64,000 nt of DNA from Symsagittifera roscoffensis (taxonomy: Eukaryota > Xenacoelomorpha > Acoela > Convolutidae), in assembly GCF_963678635.1 (NCBI RefSeq), contig NC_087070.1, forward strand, positions 25,600,007 through 25,664,006. The letters are read 5' to 3'. The position numbers and the translations under genes were made by a program. Below the pieces are notes generated by a model. It was not told the DNA's origin, made no database searches, and saw only the letters and a program-made list of their open reading frames with translations. Positions 44,766-56,527 of this stretch are shown piece by piece. The number at the start of each line of letters is the position of its first letter. The stretch's first letter is position 1.

Positions 44766-45490
44766 ATGTTGTTGTGGCGCTCCTGGTGATTATTCTTTTT
44801 TGGCATCATGGAACTGTTAACGGGTACTCCACGCCGAGCAGATGCTAAAAATAAGGCCCTTACCACCTGGGCGAAAGGGTAGCTCGGAACGCGGAAGCCT
44901 TCCGGATTCCAGAAAATAGCTTTTTAATCAAGTTAAGACCGAAAATTCACGTACCACAAAGGGTTGGGGGATTGGCCATCCCGTCGTTTCCTGAGAGGTT
45001 TGTGGCCAAAAACACTTACAGATTTTCAGAAAACCAAAAAAGTAGTATAGTACCTAAGAAAAAACAAAAAACATAAAAAAAATAGCGGAAAAAACCGAAA
45101 AAATAGCGGAAAAGCGGAAAAAAAAAATATAAATAAAATCAATAGAAATCCTCACCCCATGTGATCCGACCCTCCCGTTTGTTGTTTTAAGATATATTGT
45201 TGTAACAGGCATTTATATCAGTCAGGATCGTTACGATCAATATTGTGGCCCGTTTCTGTTGCTTGTACTGTAGTGTTATTTGAGTATTTAAGCACGTTAA
45301 TGCTAATTTGCGCTCAATCCGGAAGGGTCTCGGGATTAAAGCAGAAGACTGATCCGGCAAGCAGTGCAAGGAGCAACAAGAAGGGGCTCATGGTTAACAA
45401 CAAACGAGTGTTGGGTACAGTTTCAAGTTTTTTTCCCTTTTGGTACAAAAATTAGGATATAAATCTGTGGGGGGCTCGACAGAATTTCTG
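44766..45490. other. Non-coding stretch with A-rich tract
   Basis: Contains GC-richer sequence to 45,000, then an A-rich patch (45,035-45,135) with repeated AATAGCGGAAAA units. No gene is supported. Confidence 0.4.
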
Positions 45491-45882
45491 AGTTAAGCAC
45501 ATAATTCGGATATTGAACAAACCTGGACGGGTATAATATTACAAGTATTACTATTTATACAGGTTATAATAATACTCCTATACCGTTTTCCAAAGAAAAA
45601 CACAATGAGCAGACCGGTTTTTAGGGTAAAATAAGTGATATTTTGACCCCCACAAATCGCGATTTTTGAGATATCGATATTTTTTGAAAGGGAAAAAAGG
45701 CGAGTTACATTGTAACAGTAATAGTTTAATAGGTGGAACTGGTAAACTTTGGTTCCGAAGTGGTTGGAACGAATTGGGTAGCGAAAATTGAATTTTCTTG
45801 ATTTTTGAAGAAACAAAACGCTATAAAATAAGAAAAAATTTTGAAATTTTTGCGTTAGGAAATAATAAAAATTGTTGTTCGG

Positions 45883-46083
45883 ACAAAGTTCACAAGTGAA
45901 TCGACAGTTTTTAAAACCGACTTGCCAATAAACTGCCGGGTTACAGTGAAGTCGAACTTGGCGTGTTTGATTTAGTGGATTCATCAAACCAGAAGTGTCC
46001 AAACAGCATTGTTTTTGGCAAATTTTTTCAGTTGGAACGTTTTGGATCAAGTTCTTGCGTTCAACTAGAAGTTTATAGACCTT
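45883..46083 (-). CDS. Candidate exon with ShKT-like cysteine pattern
   Basis: A minus-strand frame is open for 201 codons (45493-46098). CCGAGCTCAG at 46,084 would be an acceptor, giving an exon that starts KVYKLLVERKNLIQNVPTEK. The cysteine part, CCLD...LHCNPAVYW...KNCRFTCELC, ends in C-x3-C-x2-C with a CxxNP-type third cysteine, as in ShKT domains. One of the six usual cysteines is missing or displaced. ShKT domains occur in secreted proteins of nematodes and cnidarians, including venom peptides and enzymes; nothing here indicates a toxin. After CELCPNN the frame turns Phe/Tyr/Asn-rich and is probably intron. Confidence 0.35.
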
Positions 46084-46433
46084 CTGAGCTCGGATCAAAA
46101 TTTTTTAAGTCGAAAAGATAAGAATTGCGAAATGAGTGAGCCTTTATAACCCTACCAAAGAGTAGTAACGGTTGAATAAAGCAATTTTACGCTGTTCTAG
46201 ACAAAAAGGGAGGCTGAAAAACCTATAAGACGATAGTCGAGTCAAGAGTTAGCTAGTTATAAGACCCTTCACGGTTAAGGAGAATTGTCAAATAAGCAGC
46301 TCAGCTTCATTCCGGAAGGGTCATAGGCCGGAAAACACCCTTCCTAGTTAATTCATATAGCATTATAGAATCGGAGAACCTATTGGAAAGAGTCTCGGTT
46401 TGAATTTTTTAAATGTCCAGGAAAAGCTTTCTT

Positions 46434-46800
46434 ACATACCCCAATCCGGAAGGGTCCCATTTTGCCAATCCGGAAAAGTCCCAAATTTCACCAATCCGGA
46501 AAGGGTCCTATTTTTGCCACCCGGAAGGGTCCCAATTTTGCCAATCCGGAAGGGTCCTATTTTTGCCAATCCGGAAAGGTCCGATTTTCACCAATCCGGA
46601 AGGGTCCTATTTTGCCAATCCGGAAGGTTCCTATTTTTCTCAACCAGGAATGGTCCTATTTTTGCCAATCCGGAAGGGTCCCAATTTTGCAATCTGGAGG
46701 GGTCCCAATTTTGCCATTCCGGAAGAGTACTGTTTTTGCCAATTCGGAAGGGTCCAATTTTTGCCAATCCGGAAGGGTCCTATTTTTGTCAAAACATAAG
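46434..46800 (+). repeat. Minisatellite, about 14 units of 23-26 bp
   Basis: The unit is close to CCAATCCGGAAGGGTCC followed by TATTTTTG or CAATTTTG. Units drift in length, so three plus-strand frames stay open and read as repeats such as IRKGPIFANPEGS; these are artefacts. Single related words lie at 45,316, 46,309 and 44,230, suggesting local seeding. Confidence 0.9.
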
Positions 46801-47514
46801 TAGACAAAAGAAAAGTAAACAGTAAAAAAAACTAGGTTATTAGGTGTCAGGGTAGAAACCAGTGATTGCACTGGTAAACTTGCCTTTTAAAAAGACCAGA
46901 GTAAAACAAAACAGGTCTAAGCCCGGATATTCGCAACATTAAGTCTAAATTGAATAAGAGTTTGTCACTAATTTGTCAAGATTAAAATCCAGGTCATTTT
47001 TTGGAAAAGTGATTGCCTTGAGGATTTTAGTAGGTCTAGCTCGGGCAATCCGAAGACAGATAAGTAACACAGGACTCGGTGGGTGCAATAGTCGCCCACT
47101 TGAGAAAATTACTGCCTTCAAAATTTGTCTGTTTAGTGCCGCACTGAAGACGGAAAGCTCTTTCTTTAGAAATAAGTTCGACTGTTGTATTGCGACTGAC
47201 TAAAGTACAAAACACATACGTTTTTCTTTAAAAATATCTTTATTTTCCTTCTTTTTTGGTTTTAAATCAATAATATCTGTTCTCGATTGGGTAGTGAGTA
47301 CACTATCTTTTAAAAACATTGATATTATCAGACTGTGCTAGCTTCATATCTTTACATCCAATAATCGATCGTTGTGAATAAATTGTATACACGCTGTACT
47401 GTTATAACATACAAGGATTCGTGGTCACTATTTAAATGAAACTTTTGAAATTTTTGTGTCGTGTCAATATTATTATCAGTAGTCAAACAATCAGAACAAT
47501 AGCAATCAAATTGA
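46801..47514. other. Non-coding stretch before the large retroelement
   Basis: No gene is supported. If the 48-56 kb element has a 5' LTR it should lie near here, but I could not match it to sequence downstream of pol. Confidence 0.4.
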
Positions 47515-47659
47515 GTGTATAAGCAATATAGAAGTGATAAATCGAAAACGAGTCTACACAAGTCAAGGATACCTAAGCTAAGTGATAGCTCTAGGAAGTT
47601 CATACCAGAGAAACAAAGAAAGGCAATGAACGACCCTTTTGTGGAAAGGACAGAGAGGA

Positions 47660-48985
47660 CACACAACAAGAAAGGGGAGAAAGTCTCAGGCGGAAAGGTT
47701 GAAATAAGGAGTCAAAAGGCCTCGGAAGACAAAAAGGCCACGTTGGAGTAGAGACCCGTCCAAACCCCGCTCTGGATGACAATCGGGCGGGGGTTGGAAC
47801 CGAAAGAAATGGGAATTAGAGATTTAAGAGTGAGTCTATTCCCGTAGAACCTGGCCACAATTTCGCCACTTCGACCGGGACTCTTGATCGAGAGGAGGTG
47901 TCGGAACTGTCCGGCATTTTGACTGAAGATCCAGTAGCAGCAGGCTCACCTACTCATAATACCATGATGCATGGGTTGACAGAGAAAGCGGCAACGTCCT
48001 CCTCGTTTTCGGAAAGAGCCAAGAACACCTTGGGAATATTCTTTCCGTTTACTATGTGAGCGGTAACAGGCGATGAAGAAGACACCCAGGTAAGGGAAAT
48101 AGATAATGGTGAGCCTGAATAGTTCGACCCATAAAAACGAGGTATCGGCAAACATGGAGAATGGTTATTCGGATCAGTTTGGTGCGGTCAGAACCATAAA
48201 CAGAGACTATTGATGGAATACAACAGTCAAGAGAGTTCATGACAAGGACCATCTGGGACTTGCAATCCGGAACAACTAGGATCACGAGGTCAGGGACCAC
48301 ACCAAAGGAATCGCAGAAACCTGGACCGAGAAAGGGAAGAAAGTTTCAGGCGGAATGGTTGAAACCAGGAGTCAAAAGTCCGCAGAAGGACAAAAGGCAA
48401 TGTCAGAAGTAGAGGTCCATCCGGACCCTGCCATAGATGAAAATCGGGAGTGATATGGACCGGAAGGGAGTGGAAACAGAAGATTGGCGAGTGAATCTAC
48501 TCCGGTAGAACAAGACCAAGATTTTGTCACTTCCACCGGGACTCTAGACCGAGAAGAGATGTCAGAACTGTCCGACATCTCTACTGAAAACGTGGCAACT
48601 ACAAGATCACCACTGACAACACTATGATGCATGAGGTGACGGAGAATCCGGCAACGTACTCCTCGTTTTCAGAAAGAGTGAAGAACACTTTGGGATTTCT
48701 TATCCATTTACCATGGGAACGGTCACAGGCAATGAAGCAGAAACCCAGGAAGAGGAGGAGGACGATGACGAACAAGATGACTTCGAATCTCAAATAAGCC
48801 TCAATAGTTCGACTCAGAAGAATGATGCATACACCAACCAATAGAGAGACTGGCTTCACGGATCGATTTGGTTTGGCCAGGACTATAAGCAAGACCATAA
48901 ATGGATCAAATCAGTCATGAAATTTTGTGACCTTGACGAATTCGGAAGTGCAACCAGGGAAGAACAGAAACACGGGGCTATGTAA
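47660..48985 (+). repeat. 660-bp tandem duplication at the start of gag C
   Basis: Sequence from GGGAAGAAAGTTTCAGGCGG (48,336) onward matches 47,675 onward at a constant offset of 660 bp, through ACACCCAGG/AAACCCAGG and beyond. Identity by eye is about 75-80%. In unit 2 the match begins with an ATG (48355) and METRSQ-like gag start; in unit 1 this ATG is AAG. Confidence 0.85.
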
Positions 48986-50683
48986 CCCATCAGCGGATTC
49001 AGAAGCGGATCATGAAGAGACGTCGAGACAGAGAAATAAGGCTCGAGTCTCGACCTGCACCAAGCTACCTGGAACCGACAGGGTGACACCACACTTCTGA
49101 GGCCATTAGTGGACAAAGGAGGATCAATCGAAAAAGCCTTGACCAACATAGTGGACAGCGTAGGAGAGAATGAACAGATGTCCTTAAGAATGATGAACTG
49201 GAAAAGCAGAACACTTCGAGAGAGAAAGCCTGTGGGAAGAGATCAATCGCAACAGACAAGAAGTTAGCAGAAGCAAAAAAAAGCTTGAAGGAGAGATTGG
49301 ATGAACACTTGGCCAAAAACTTGTCTTGAATGACGAGGGAAGCTGAGCAAAGAGAGTTACGGCTGAGAGATGACATGGAGAAATTGAGAATTCAGCAAGA
49401 ACAGAATCTTGGGACTCTTGACACGAAGATAGACGCGATGATAGAGAGGCGAACTCAGGCTATCATGGATAGTTTGGATGGGCTACTAGGAAACAGGAGT
49501 GGATCGAAGACTGGGGAAACAAACTCAGGAGAACCCAGCACTAAGCCGAGAGTGAACTTCAATGAGCAACCCAATAGTTGGAGGACATTTGGACCCACGA
49601 GATGAAGGGGCAGTTCATCCAGCTATGCCACAGGGGACAATAGGCCACGGGGCCCAAACATCAGAGGAAGTTCAGCTGGCAACAGACCGACCTCAAACGA
49701 ACGACCAACGCAAGACACACATGCGACTGGGATATGTGATTCCATGAACTGGAATCATGCGAATCAATTAAGAAGTCATCCATTCGAACAGGAGGGAAAA
49801 CCCAGAGCCTCTATCAGGGGGCAATGATGCTCAAGCGGGGCATTCAAGGGACGCAACGTCAATGGCCACTGCCCTTAAACCTCTGAACAGGTCCTTGGAA
49901 ACATTCCTGATGACGTTATCTAGAACCAGTGAACGCAGTGAAAAGTCCAGAAGGGTTTTTAAGAAACCAAGGTGCTATAAAGACGAATCTGATGGCTGTA
50001 TTGATATCTGGATAGAGGTAATGAAACTGCATTTTGAAGAGAAGGACTTGACAGAAAGACAAGAATGCAGTTCGCTCACCAGTAACCTGGAAGGGACAGC
50101 CCTAAACTGCGTGATTGCTAAAAAGCAGTACCAGCGGGACACTGATGAGAAAATCTTTGAAATTTGTTAAATCGTTTTTGGCTCAGGGTACAAGCACACC
50201 AGGCAATATGCGCTTCGAGAAATGGAGGCAACCTGAAGACGAGACGATAGACAACTTTCTAGACAATATGGAGATGCTTAGAAGGCGCAGCCAACCAGAT
50301 GAGTCGAGCAGAAGGATGAACCTAGCAGTAGCCTCAAAATTCATCGATGGTGTGAAGAATGGTGACGAAGGAGATCGAACAAAATGTGAAGCTCGAACTA
50401 GAGAATGAAAAAAAAATCGCTGGAAAAACTAAACGCCTTCGAGGCATCAGAGGTTGAAGAAACGAAAGCACCAAGCAGTTTGAGCATGAAACTAAACGTG
50501 ATCTCCGGGCAGACATTCGGAATGGTGCCACAAGGAAGCAGAATACAGTCAAAAATTTCAGTTGCGGGACATCAGAAAATCATGAACCTAAGTGAACCCT
50601 CAGAGTTCACTATGACATATAAAGATACATATGCAGATTATCTGAGACAAGTAGAGCCACGCACTGAGTCAAGGGCTGTGTGA
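48355..50683 (+). pseudogene. Large retroelement C: gag
   Basis: The gag opens at 48355 with MVETRSQKSAEGQKAMSE, then an acidic Ser/Thr-rich part. After stops it continues at 49330-49605 with a coiled coil (RLRDDMEKLRIQQEQNLGTL) and at 49862-50408 with a capsid-like region. There FEKWRQPEDETIDNFLDNME and ASKFIDGVKNGD match the retrotransposon gag pattern. A Lys-rich segment follows to 50683. I see no clear zinc knuckle. At least five frame breaks are present, so no functional particle protein is made. Confidence 0.65.
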
Positions 50684-50686
50684 GCG

Positions 50687-51343
50687 TTGTTGACAACAGG
50701 TGGACCTCGAACAAAGAAACTCCACGGGCGCTACGTGGAAGTCTATGGAACGTATCAGGTGATGTTGAACGTTGACGGGATCAGTATCTACACAAGGACC
50801 TACGTCTCAACAGATAGTGACCAAATGGGGCAGATCTATTTGGGTCAGGAAGAACTTAAGGACCGTAGAATTGGCCATGATGCCATGATGAAGCAAGATG
50901 CAGTACACAGAGGGTACGAGACAGATGTGAACGCACATCTGCTAGACTTCAATGGGAAGAAAATTGGAGTAACAGGACTACTGGATACAGGAGCAGTGAT
51001 AAGCGTGATGCCAATAAAGACTTGGGAAAACATGGGCTTCACGAGGGAAGTTCTAATTCCCACGAACCTCAGATTGGCGGCTGCCAACCGCGGAGCAATC
51101 TACGTAGACGGAAGAACGCCAATAACGGTCCTTCACATGAGAGGACGGGATCTTTGGATGATTTTCCTGGTGGTAGAGAACTTCGATGATTCGGACCAAC
51201 TCATCTTGGGCCGTGATTTGGTCAGAAATTTTGATTTGGTGATTGACAACGGCCTAATAAGGATTAGAAACCGGGACCGGAAGTCTGATAAGAGACCAAT
51301 TAATATAATAATAACAGATGAAAACCAGGTGCCAGTTTTTTAG
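50687..51343 (+). CDS. Large retroelement C: aspartic protease (open 218 codons)
   Basis: The active-site triad is GLLDTGAVISVMP with DTG at residues 100-102. The second conserved region LILGRDLVRNFDLVID is present at residues 172-187. Upstream of the triad is a spacer with ISIYTRTYVSTDSDQMGQIY. The frame is open throughout, ending at a TAG. It would cleave the Gag-Pol polyprotein. The first residues up to about 30 may belong to gag. Confidence 0.75.
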   Translation: MLTTGGPRTKKLHGRYVEVYGTYQVMLNVDGISIYTRTYVSTDSDQMGQIYLGQEELKDRRIGHDAMMKQDAVHRGYETDVNAHLLDFNGKKIGVTGLLDTGAVISVMPIKTWENMGFTREVLIPTNLRLAAANRGAIYVDGRTPITVLHMRGRDLWMIFLVVENFDDSDQLILGRDLVRNFDLVIDNGLIRIRNRDRKSDKRPINIIITDENQVPVF

Positions 51344-51746
51344 ATAGAAAAGTAAAACTACAGCCGGGACAAGCTGTAATAGCAATATTTAGGATGAGAA
51401 TTTTAAACTCGTTAAGTGCTAGTAAAAAGGTCTGTCTGGTACCCAACCCAAATAGTCAAAGCTCGGTGATTTCACGCCGGAGCTTTTCAGTAACACAAAA
51501 CGGGCTGTGTGCCAGTGTGTTATTGAACACACTGGACACCACGGTTTTGATTCAGCGTGGGAGGAAACTTGGTTACGCTTTGCCGATGAAGACCGACTAT
51601 GAGGAGACACAAAACTTGAAGAGATATAACGTGAAAGACTGCCCGAATCAAGCTGATAAATATAAAGTTTTAAAGAAAATTGACGGGATCGGTATCTACA
51701 CATACACAAGGAACTACGTCACAACAGATAGGTTTTGCCGGAGATA
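51344..51746 (+). pseudogene. Element C: protease-RT linker
   Basis: RILNSLSASKKVCLVPNPN, LLNTLDTTVLIQRGRKLGYA and MKTDYEETQNLKRYN follow the usual linker pattern ending in a basic GxKLGYA. Near its end DGIGIYTYTRNYVTTDRF repeats the protease-spacer motif DGISIYTRTYVSTD. Confidence 0.6.
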
Positions 51747-52619
51747 GAACACTTGAGAGGTAAAGTAGGTAAGGGAGATTTCGAATCATTAAGGGCGATT
51801 TTAATTCGGAACGCGGACGTATTTTCAAAACATAAGGCAGATATTGTTTGTTGCAACTTCGTCGAATATGAAATAGAATTAGAGGAAGGCGCCATTCCTC
51901 ATATTAAAGGCGCAAGACGAATGACATCTAATAAATCGGAAGCGTGCCGAGCGGAAATAGCAATGTTACTCGAATATGACATGATAAAACCCTCGAAGTC
52001 GCCTTGGGCTTGTGGGTTTGTCATGGCCAAAAAGAAATGGGGCAGCTTAGGTTTTGTTGCGACTTTCGTTACCTGAACGCAGTGACAAGAAAAGATGCGT
52101 ACCCGATACCGCGAATAGACGAGAGCCTCTCGAAACTTGGCGAAGCCAACGTCTTCACCATATTGGACTTGGGTTCTGCCTTCTGGCAGGTCTCTCTGCG
52201 AAAAAAGGACAAAATAAAAACCGGATTCGCATGTGAATTGGGGTTGTACCAGTAGAAGAGGATGCCCTTTGGCTTGTGCAACGCCACGGCGACCTTTCAA
52301 AGACTGAGGACCCAAGCTTTGACCAGGGTAAGGAAGAAGTACGGGAATCTTGTGATGTGTTACGAGGATGACGTGCTCATATCAACCCCCACCTTGGCAG
52401 ACCACAATGATTGACTCGATGAAACTTTTGGTTGCATGATAAGAGCAGGCTTGAAATGCAAACCATGTATATGTGAAATCCTTAGAGATTCAATCAAGTA
52501 CCTGGGAAGAATGGTGGACAGGCATGGCGTAAGGCCGGACCCGGAAGCAGTGAAAGCCGTATTGACATGGAAGACCACCAGGACGGACACACAACTTATG
52601 AGCTTATTATTATCGTGAG
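51735..52619 (+). pseudogene. Element C: reverse transcriptase
   Basis: EYEIELEEGAIPHIKGARRM and LLEYDMIKPSKSPWACGFVM start the RT. After a one-base frameshift near 52,035, LRFCCDFRYLNAVTRKDAYP and FTILDLGSAFWQVSL (motif A) follow. A TAG at 52253 interrupts, then MPFGLCNATATFQRL (motif B) and CYEDDVLIS (motif C, both Asp kept). SIKYLGRMVDRHGVRPD marks the thumb. Catalytic residues survive but the frame does not. Confidence 0.88.
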
Positions 52620-53261
52620 TTCATAAAAGGGTACGCGGAAAAGGTGTACCGCATGCAGAAGCTGATGCGCAACAAAGGAAAGAAGTTCGAATGGAACGAA
52701 GTAGCTCAGGCTGCCTTCGAGAACATGAAGAGGGAGCTGTGCGAGGCGCCAGTGCTAGGCATCCGCATGGAAAAGGGCATGTACGTTCTCGACACTGATG
52801 CTTCAGTAGTAGCCATCTCGGGAAAACTGCATCAGGATTGAGATTGGAATGGGAGAATAGGTCTCCGTCCCATTGCATATGGTAGTAAAATTTTGAGTGA
52901 CATTGAAATGAAATATGGTGCACCAAAGGCAGAAATGTTTGCAGTGTTCACATTCGCGGAGAACTACCGCTCTTACTTAGGGAGCGCTACCTTTAAGCTA
53001 CGCGTGGACATTAGAGCGTTATCCTGGTTGAAGACGTACTCGATGGACCAGAGCTATATTTGTCGGTGGATAGTCAGTTTAGACGGCTTCTACATGATAA
53101 TCGAGCACAGGTGCATGACAAACACCAGAATGCTGACAGCCTCAGCAAGAAGACTGAGTTTTATTAAAGAATTGAACAGAAGCAAGCCAATCAGGCGGAA
53201 ATCAAGGAAGGGTTCTCGAGGAAGGTTTCTGAACAAAGAAACTTATGAACTGCTTCCTTGA
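52620..53261 (+). pseudogene. Element C: RT connection and RNase H
   Basis: FIKGYA-like sequence leads to KGKKFEWNEVAQAAFENMK. The RNase H acidic residues are visible in YVLDTDASVVAIS, PKAEMFAVFTFAENY and KLRVDIRALSWL. One TGA (near 52,840, at a Trp position) and a later TGA at 53,260 interrupt it. Confidence 0.8.
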
Positions 53262-54225
53262 CGAGATGGTTGGACAAATCTTGACATCCAATTCCGGGAC
53301 ACCCCGAGTTACCGGTGGAAAAGGCAGCAGAAACAAAGATCTTACCGAAGAAAGATCCGGTGCATTTGGATCTGTTGCTACGTTCGAACCCTGTCCAACA
53401 GGAACTCTCTCGTAAGAACATAAACAGCCTTTCATTGCTGAATAAAACGGGGCAGGTCACTCCGCAAGTGATGCGGATGCTGGGTGAATTGTTGGAAGGA
53501 GAAATGACTAGAGACGACCCTGAATGGGCAGCAGCCATGGCATCCCTAACAGTCAGTGAGAAAGTAAAGATTAGGCCATCAGGACATCCACACAAAGAAA
53601 ATGAAAGACAATGTAGGACGATAGTTCAGCAACTAGTATTCTCGATACCCCAAAATGTCTTGACGAGTACGTCATGCAAACGAAAAGATCAAGTGAAAGG
53701 GACACAAAGGAAAACCGTTACCTTTGAGGATCAAGGTCAAAAAGGTGAAGAAGATGAACAAAAACTGGGGCAAGAAATCTTGTCCGGGGAGAAGGACGTT
53801 GAAGAGGACAGGCGGTTAATCAACAAGACCTGGGACAAGAACGTTTGTCCGGGGAGTCAGGTGTAGAGGAAAATGTTCAAGGTGAGGAACAAGACCTGGA
53901 GGATAAAACTTTGTCCGGCGAGATCAGATAGATGTGCAGAGCGCATGAAACTGATCCCGAAGAAGAAACGTGCTCCGTGGCAGACTCTTCCATTGATGAC
54001 AACTCGAGGAATTCAGGAATTGACACCTACTCAGACAGGAACTCGAGCACCGGATCGGAATTGTCAGAGCTATTGATCCACGCGTTACTAAACGAGATTC
54101 GAGCAAGAGACCTGGACAGAGAGGTATATTAGGACCCTGACAGTGATCGCTACCTGGTACCCAGCGAAACAGTCTTCGACAACGCAGCGGATGATCTAGA
54201 AACAATATCGGTATCGAAACGATCA
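53262..54225 (+). pseudogene. Element C: acidic spacer with three repeated units
   Basis: Between RNase H and integrase lies a long hydrophilic segment (53315-53866) without known domain. Near 53,764-53,935 a unit of about 65-68 bp (AAGACCTGG...TTGTCCGG.GAG) occurs three times and reads as Asp/Glu-rich repeats ending in LSGE. Frames are broken after the second unit. This spacer is longer than usual for gypsy pol. Confidence 0.6.
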
Positions 54226-55369
54226 ATGAGTTTGTTGCCGCAGAAAGAAGTAGTCAGGACTGATCTTCAACCCTTCAGACAAGAGACAAAGCCATTGGCG
54301 AAAACTTGGTGCGTGAAGATGGAAGATGACACGCATCAGTCCGATCAAATGAAAAGTCAATTGAGGGTCATGAAGACATACTTGAAGTCAAGATACAGAC
54401 TCTCGGACCTACTGAGAGCGCAAAAAAATGACCGCATGACGAGTAACTTGAAAAGGTGGATCGAAAATGGACCACCAGACAAATGTGACCTGGAGGAAGA
54501 CAGTTACCGTATTCTGAGACAGTACTTCATGCGAAAAAGGGACGGTTTTATCAGAACAAGGACGGGATTGTGGCTTGTAAGAGAAGAGAAGAAGACAAAG
54601 TCCTGTACAGATATATCGCAATAGTGTTGGCGCAACTCTATCAGACAGACCTTTTATTCAGGCCGCATGATCAGATGGGTCATCAGGGATTTGACAAAGT
54701 ATACCAGAGGATTCGGAAGCGCTTTGAGTGGCCTGAAATGAAGAAGGCATGCGAAAAGTGGGTAACGGCATGTCTGTCATTTCAACAGGTCAAGGATCCA
54801 AGAAAATTGCGATTTCCCTTGCAGTCGATCGAGTCATCTGAATTCAACGAGGTGGTGCAGATTGACCACCAGAAAATATGTATGACAGACAGCGGCTATA
54901 ATCAGGTCTTGGTCATGATAGATCACTTCACGAAGTTTGCAGAGACCGTGCCCTGCATAACTGCCTCAGCAGAAGAGACGTGCGATCATCTAATCAATAC
55001 GTGGATAGCGAGACATGGTTGACCGATGACGTTTCAATCGGATAACGGAACAGCTTTCGTGGGAGAACTTACGAAAGAGCTCATGAAACGCTCACAGCTG
55101 GCCCAATTGCTCACTCCACGACATACCGTCCCCAGACGAATGGCTTAGTGGAGATGCAAAATCGGACGTTGGTGTCGATGCTGAGGGTGTATTGTTCCAG
55201 GTACATGACCGATTGGGACAGATACCTTCCACAGGTGATGGGAGCTTACAACAGCTCGCAACACTCCACAGTCGGAGTAAGTCCACACATGATGTTAACC
55301 GGATACGAGAAGTCTTTGCCCTTGACTTTCTTTTACCCAGAGTATGAGGGAAAGAAAACATCACCATAG
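54226..55369 (+). pseudogene. Element C: integrase
   Basis: HDQMGHQGFDKVYQRIRKRF...WVTACLSFQQVKD is the zinc-binding part, with the second Cys of CxxC lost. VVQIDHQKICMTDSGYNQVL has the first catalytic Asp and FQSDNGTAFVG the second. A TGA at 55,020 and a frameshift near 55,130 follow. NGLVEMQNRTLVSML has the catalytic Glu, and the core ends with HSTVGVSPHMMLTGYE. All three DDE residues survive. Confidence 0.88.
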
Positions 55370-56396
55370 GTCTACGTGAAGGATGTGATTATACGTCAAC
55401 AAGAACTAAACGACTTTTGCAGACGGAACACTCAGCAAGCACAGGCAAGGCACAAGGAAAGATTCATTAAAAAAGCAGCTGGTGCAAAAGCTTACTCGGT
55501 AGGAGACTATGTATGGGTATTTCAAAACGTTATACCACCGAAAGGAACAAAAAAAGCTCCTAAAGAAGTGGAGGTGACCCTTCATGATTAGGGAAGTACA
55601 CCAGGAGGAACGTTTTTACAGACTGAGTACCGGCCAAGCCGTTCATTTCAAAAATATCAAGCCACATAACCCATCTACGGAAGACTGGTGCATAACTGCA
55701 GACATGGAAGAAGGAGATTATCTGATGATGGACCCTGCCTGCGAGATCAATGAGAAGGGCACCAGGGGAAAGAATGATGGGATTGAGGTCGTAGAGGAAG
55801 GATCAAGTCCACCATTGGACCTGGATCCCAATGAGGTGATCGAAGCAGCTGAAGAAACCTTACCCTACGCAGAAGAGGACTGGCAAGGAACCAGATCTTC
55901 CGTTTACGATACAGACATGACAGAGTGACAGGACAAAAAGAACTACAATCCTTACGGAGATGACTTCGTAGTGGACAGAATAGATATGAAGAAGATAGTG
56001 GAAGAATTGGTGGGTCTAGAAGAAATAACCATGTCACAAGACATCGACATAGTCGACGACCGCGACGAGGAGTGGATCGATGACCGGTCTAAACCCGAGG
56101 TAGAATTCGAAGACGAACAACAGCAACCGTACGAACAAGACTTGACGATTATGAGTGTCTTGGAAAGACTGAACGAAATGGAGACCAGTGTCACGATTCA
56201 AGATGAAGACCGTGAGAGCATGACATACATAAAAACCGAAAGGGATGATCCTTTCTGGGCTGCCCAGGAAGGGCAATTACTCATTTCTGCATCCAACGTT
56301 GATTTAATATCCGGTATGCGATCGACAGGGACATGGATGGATATTGTTGTCCGGGGAGTGAGGGAAGGACTCACACACACTGAAAAATTAATTTAA
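55370..56396 (+). pseudogene. Element C: post-integrase region and acidic C-terminal tail
   Basis: KAYSVGDYVWVFQNVIPPKG resembles the GPY/F-type module after the core. FYRLSTGQAVHFKNIKPHNP follows one frame over (55584-55928), then a very acidic part (55971-56396, for example DIDIVDDRDEEWIDD). Overlaps and stops at 55,591, 55,928 and 56,396 separate the frames. The length of the tail is unusual. Confidence 0.65.
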
Positions 56397-56527
56397 AAAA
56401 ATTAAGAATAGCACGAGAGACAGGTGATCTAGAAGCAGAAATAGGCGAGGATCCTAGGAAACCGGACATAGGGAGAGTAGTTGAGTCATATTTTAATTGG
56501 CTAAATGAGTACTAAAGTAGCATAATA

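Noticed and set aside
46400-46871. Four overlapping open frames of 71-141 codons on both strands
   Set aside because: They all cross the 25-bp minisatellite and are open because the repeat lacks stops; no start context or domain.
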